Source: an uncultured Erythrobacteraceae bacterium
GTDB lineage: Bacteria > Pseudomonadota > Alphaproteobacteria > Sphingomonadales > Sphingomonadaceae
DNA: 7,679 bases
Assembly (NCBI GenBank): GCA_946482075.1
Contig: CAMLQG010000118.1
Location: 1-7,679 of the forward strand
Reading direction: 5' to 3'
A model generated the notes under the pieces. It did not search any database. It worked only from the letters and a program-made list of their open reading frames with translations, and was not told the origin of the DNA. A program made the translations under genes and the position numbers. Shown one piece after another: positions 4,968 to 7,679 of the stretch (position 1 is the stretch's first letter; every line of letters starts with the position of its first letter).

Positions 4968-7679
4968 TCACTCCGCCGGTTCGGGTTCGGGCAGGTCGGT
5001 GGTGCGGCTGGTCGGGCTCGGCGGCCTTCGTTCGCGCCAGCGCCGCATGCGCTCGGCCAGGGAACGGCTTGCGATGTAGAAGCCCGGCGTGAAGACCAGC
5101 CCGAAGAAGGTGACGCCAATCATGCCGGAGAACACCGCAGTTCCCAGCGCTTGCCGAAGCTCCGCGCCTGGCCCGCTGGCGATTACCAGCGGGATCACGC
5201 CGAGGATGAAGGCAAAGGACGTCATCAGAATGGGCCGCAGCCGCGCCTGTGCCGCGCGCACTACTGCATCCACGGGTCCGAGCCCGTCATCTTCGGCCTG
5301 CTTGGCGAATTCCACGATCAGGATGGCGTTCTTGGCTGCAAGGCCGATCAGCACGACCAGACCGATCTGGGTCAGGATATTATTGTCCATTCCTCTCAGG
5401 TTCACGCCCGTCATCGCCGCAAGCAGCGTCATCGGAACGATCAGGATGATCGCCAATGGCAGCATCAGGCTCTCGAACTGGGCGGCCAGGATCAGGAACA
5501 CGAACAGCGTTGCCGCGGCGAAGACCAGGATGGCTGCGCTGCCGGCGAGTTTTTCCTGGAAGGCCACTTCGGTCCATTCGGTGGTTACGCCGGCCGGCAT
5601 ATGCGCCGTCAGACGTTCCATCGCCGCCAGGGCCTGGCCCGAGGAGTGGCCCGGCGCAGTATCGCCTTCGATATCGATCGAGGGGTAGAGATTGTATCGG
5701 ATCGAGCGATAGGGCGCAGTCTTGTCCTGCAATGTCGCGACAGCTCCCACAGGCACCATTCCGCCGGAATTGGAGCGCGTCTTGAGTTGCGAGATGTCGC
5801 CCGCGTCGTCACGGAACGGCAGGTCTGCCTGCGCGATCACGCGATAGGTCCGCCCCAGCAGGTTGAAGTCGTTCACATAGGCGGAACCGAGATAGACCTG
5901 CAGTGTCTCGAATATCCTGCTGGGCGAAACCCCGATCATATCGGCCTTGGCACGATCCACATCAGCATAGATGCGCGGCGCGGATACCTCGAACTTGGTG
6001 TGCACCATCGCAAGGTTGGGGTCCTTGTTTCCTTCGCCCACCACGCCCCAGACGATCTTGTTGAGTTCATCGTAGCCAATCCCGGCACGATCCTGGACCA
6101 TCAGCTTGAAACCGCCGCCGGTGCCGATCCCGCGGATTAGCGGCGGGGGAATGACGAATACGCGGCCTTCCTGAATCCCGCCCGCGATCTTGCGGGCTTC
6201 GGCCATGATGGTGGCCTCCGTGTAGCCGTGCCTTGCCCGTTCCTCGAAACTGTCGAAGACGAGAAATGCCGCCGCCGCATTGGGCGCCACGGTGCCGCTC
6301 GGGCCGTGATAGCCGGTGAGCATCACGGCGCCCTTCACGCCGGGGATCTTCATCATCCTGGCGGATGTCTCGCGCAGCACCTTGTCGGTCTGGGCGAGGG
6401 ATGTGCCGGGGGGCGTGAAGGTGGCCGCCAGCACATAGCCCTGGTCCTGCGTCGGTACGAAACCGGTGGGCGTGGCGGCGAACAGCAGGCCGGTCAGCAG
6501 AACCAGCACGCCGTAGATCGCCAGGACCGGGCCCCGCACGGAGAGCAACCGCCGGGTGGAACTGGCGTACCAGTTGCTCAAACGATCGAACGCGGCATTG
6601 AAGCGCTTGCCCCCGATATAGGCCATGCGCGCCCAGCGGCCGTCCGGTTCCTCCTCGCTCTTGGGCTTGAGCAGCAAGGCTGCTAGCGCGGGCGACAGAG
6701 TCAGCGAAAGGACCAGGGAGATGATCGTCGCGGTCGAGATCGTCACGGCGAACTGGCGATAGAATTCGCCGGTCAGGCCGGTGAGGAACATCGTGGGCAC
6801 AAAGACGGCGCACAGCACCAGGACGATGGCGACAAGCGCAGTCGACACCTCGTCCATCGAACGGTGCGCGGCTTCCCGCGGGGTCATCCCGTGTTCGAGA
6901 TTGCGCTCGACATTCTCGACCACCACGATCGCATCGTCGACCACGATCCCGATGGCCAGGACCAGGCCGAAGAGCGATAGATTGTTCAGGGAATAGCCGA
7001 CGCCGGCCAGCACCGCAAACGTGCCGATGAGCGACACGGGGATGGCCAGCACCGGGATGATGGCCGCGCGCCAGCTTTGAAGGAACACGAGAATGACGAT
7101 GACCACGAGGATCACCGCTTCGAACAGCGTATCCTGCACGGCATTGACGGATTCCCGGATGAATTCGGTCGGATTGTAGATGACGCGATATTCCAGCCCG
7201 GCCGGGAAGCGGCCCGACATGGTCTTGAGTTCGGCCATAACCGCATCGGCGGATGCGAGCGCATTGCTGCCCGGCCGCTGGAAAATCGCGATGCCCAGCG
7301 AAGGTTGGCCGCTGAGATAGGTGTTGATGCCGTAATCTTCGGCGCCGAGTTCGACGCGGGCCACGTCCGAAAGCCGGGTCAGCCGTCCCTCCGTATCGCT
7401 CTTGATCACGATGTTTGCGAATTGCTCGGGCGTGGTGAAGCGGCCCTGCGCTTCCAGATTGAGTTCGAAGGCCGGCCCGCTGGCTTCGGGGGGCTTGCCG
7501 ATTGAGCCGGCGGCGACCTGGACGTTCTGCGCCCGTATCGCTTCGACGATCTCGCCCGCGGTCATGTTGCGGGCCGCAGCTCTTCCCGGATCGATCCAGA
7601 CGCGCATCGCAAAGTCACGAGCGCCGAAGATGCGAACCTCGCCCACGCCGTCGATGCGCGCGAGCCGGTCCTTCATCTG
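4968..7679 (-). CDS. RND multidrug efflux pump, HAE-1 family, MexF-like (N-terminus missing)
   Basis: 903 residues of an AcrB/MexF-type proton-driven inner-membrane transporter; the frame runs off the right edge. Counting from the Met at 7676, Asp247-Asp248 in GIVVDDAIVVVENV correspond to AcrB Asp407-Asp408 and Lys782 in GLAAKNAILIVEFA to Lys940, so the proton-relay residues are intact and about 160 residues (TM1 and part of the first porter domain) lie outside. Seen in order: porter segments (1-178), TM helices (about 184-338 and 385-402), second porter/docking region (405-700, including GPSGTVAPNAAAA, PPPLIRGIGTGGGF and TLQVYLGSAYVNDFNLLGRTYRV), and final TM helices (about 713-870). These middle segments resemble MexF of the MexEF-OprN system more than AcrB. 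The Pro/Arg-rich tail (880-902) is short and ordinary. The outer membrane factor gene follows after five bases; the adaptor gene is expected upstream. Substrates cannot be read from sequence. Confidence 0.96.
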   Translation of the reverse strand, partial: QMKDRLARIDGVGEVRIFGARDFAMRVWIDPGRAAARNMTAGEIVEAIRAQNVQVAAGSIGKPPEASGPAFELNLEAQGRFTTPEQFANIVIKSDTEGRLTRLSDVARVELGAEDYGINTYLSGQPSLGIAIFQRPGSNALASADAVMAELKTMSGRFPAGLEYRVIYNPTEFIRESVNAVQDTLFEAVILVVIVILVFLQSWRAAIIPVLAIPVSLIGTFAVLAGVGYSLNNLSLFGLVLAIGIVVDDAIVVVENVERNLEHGMTPREAAHRSMDEVSTALVAIVLVLCAVFVPTMFLTGLTGEFYRQFAVTISTATIISLVLSLTLSPALAALLLKPKSEEEPDGRWARMAYIGGKRFNAAFDRLSNWYASSTRRLLSVRGPVLAIYGVLVLLTGLLFAATPTGFVPTQDQGYVLAATFTPPGTSLAQTDKVLRETSARMMKIPGVKGAVMLTGYHGPSGTVAPNAAAAFLVFDSFEERARHGYTEATIMAEARKIAGGIQEGRVFVIPPPLIRGIGTGGGFKLMVQDRAGIGYDELNKIVWGVVGEGNKDPNLAMVHTKFEVSAPRIYADVDRAKADMIGVSPSRIFETLQVYLGSAYVNDFNLLGRTYRVIAQADLPFRDDAGDISQLKTRSNSGGMVPVGAVATLQDKTAPYRSIRYNLYPSIDIEGDTAPGHSSGQALAAMERLTAHMPAGVTTEWTEVAFQEKLAGSAAILVFAAATLFVFLILAAQFESLMLPLAIILIVPMTLLAAMTGVNLRGMDNNILTQIGLVVLIGLAAKNAILIVEFAKQAEDDGLGPVDAVVRAAQARLRPILMTSFAFILGVIPLVIASGPGAELRQALGTAVFSGMIGVTFFGLVFTPGFYIASRSLAERMRRWRERRPPSPTSRTTDLPEPEPAE
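4971..4977 (-). promoter_or_regulatory. Shine-Dalgarno of the outer membrane factor, inside the pump's last codons
   Basis: GGCGGAG on the minus strand, eight bases before the ATG at 4962. It includes the last codons of the pump gene, a sign of translational coupling, and it decides for the ATG start over the GTG at 4971. Confidence 0.65.

Noticed and set aside
4923..6140. Plus-strand open frame of 405 codons opposite the RND pump
   Set aside because: His/Arg/Gln-rich antisense product, no domain; the minus-strand pump is unmistakable.
1..7679. CRISPR array, tRNA/rRNA, insertion sequence or phage genes
   Set aside because: No regularly spaced repeats, no cloverleaf or rRNA-like sequence and no transposase- or integrase-like protein seen in any frame.

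Overview
The window reads as high-GC alphaproteobacterial DNA, most likely from Sphingomonadales (the Sphingomonas / Novosphingobium / Erythrobacter type). This rests on base composition, on short Shine-Dalgarno-led genes with several GTG/TTG starts, and on recognised family architectures (a subtilase with an Ala/Arg-rich prodomain, a sigma plus membrane anti-sigma pair, a MexF-like RND pump with a NodT-type outer membrane lipoprotein). No marker gene fixes the genus.

Layout. Positions 1-57 may hold the last codons of a rightward gene. A long hairpin (99-136) follows. Leftward genes for a secreted Gly/Ser/Ala-rich protein (142-804) and a secreted S8 serine peptidase (921-2231) come next. A compact 81-base divergent promoter region (2232-2312) separates the peptidase from a rightward ECF sigma factor (2313-2801) and its membrane anti-sigma factor (2806-3525). 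A convergent 30-base gap then leads to a leftward efflux operon: an outer membrane factor lipoprotein (3556-4962) preceded by an RND inner-membrane pump (4968-7679, N-terminus outside the window). There is no gene-free stretch longer than about 140 bases.

Main result. Three sites share GGAT-N-AAA-(C/G)-G, then 12 bases, then CGTTT, with exactly 22 bases between the starts of GGAT and CGTTT in each. They lie upstream of the sigma factor (+, 2260), the peptidase (-, 2291) and the Gly/Ser/Ala-rich protein (-, 880). The form matches an ECF promoter (GGAAC-like -35, CGTT-like -10), so the left half of the window looks like one autoregulated module. On this reading a membrane anti-sigma holds the sigma factor; once released, the sigma transcribes itself and its inhibitor, a periplasmic or secreted protease, and a secreted low-complexity protein. 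The sigma and protease promoters form one near-palindrome in which each -10 is the complement of the other's -35, so RNA polymerase should occupy only one orientation at a time. The protease and the low-complexity protein also share a mature N-terminus of the form QLLxxLGGxxGGxVxGxL, although the rest of the proteins is unrelated. What the module senses and does is not shown by the sequence.

The efflux operon looks like an ordinary MexEF-OprN/AcrB-type tripartite system and appears functionally independent of the sigma module. Its periplasmic adaptor gene is expected upstream, beyond position 7679.
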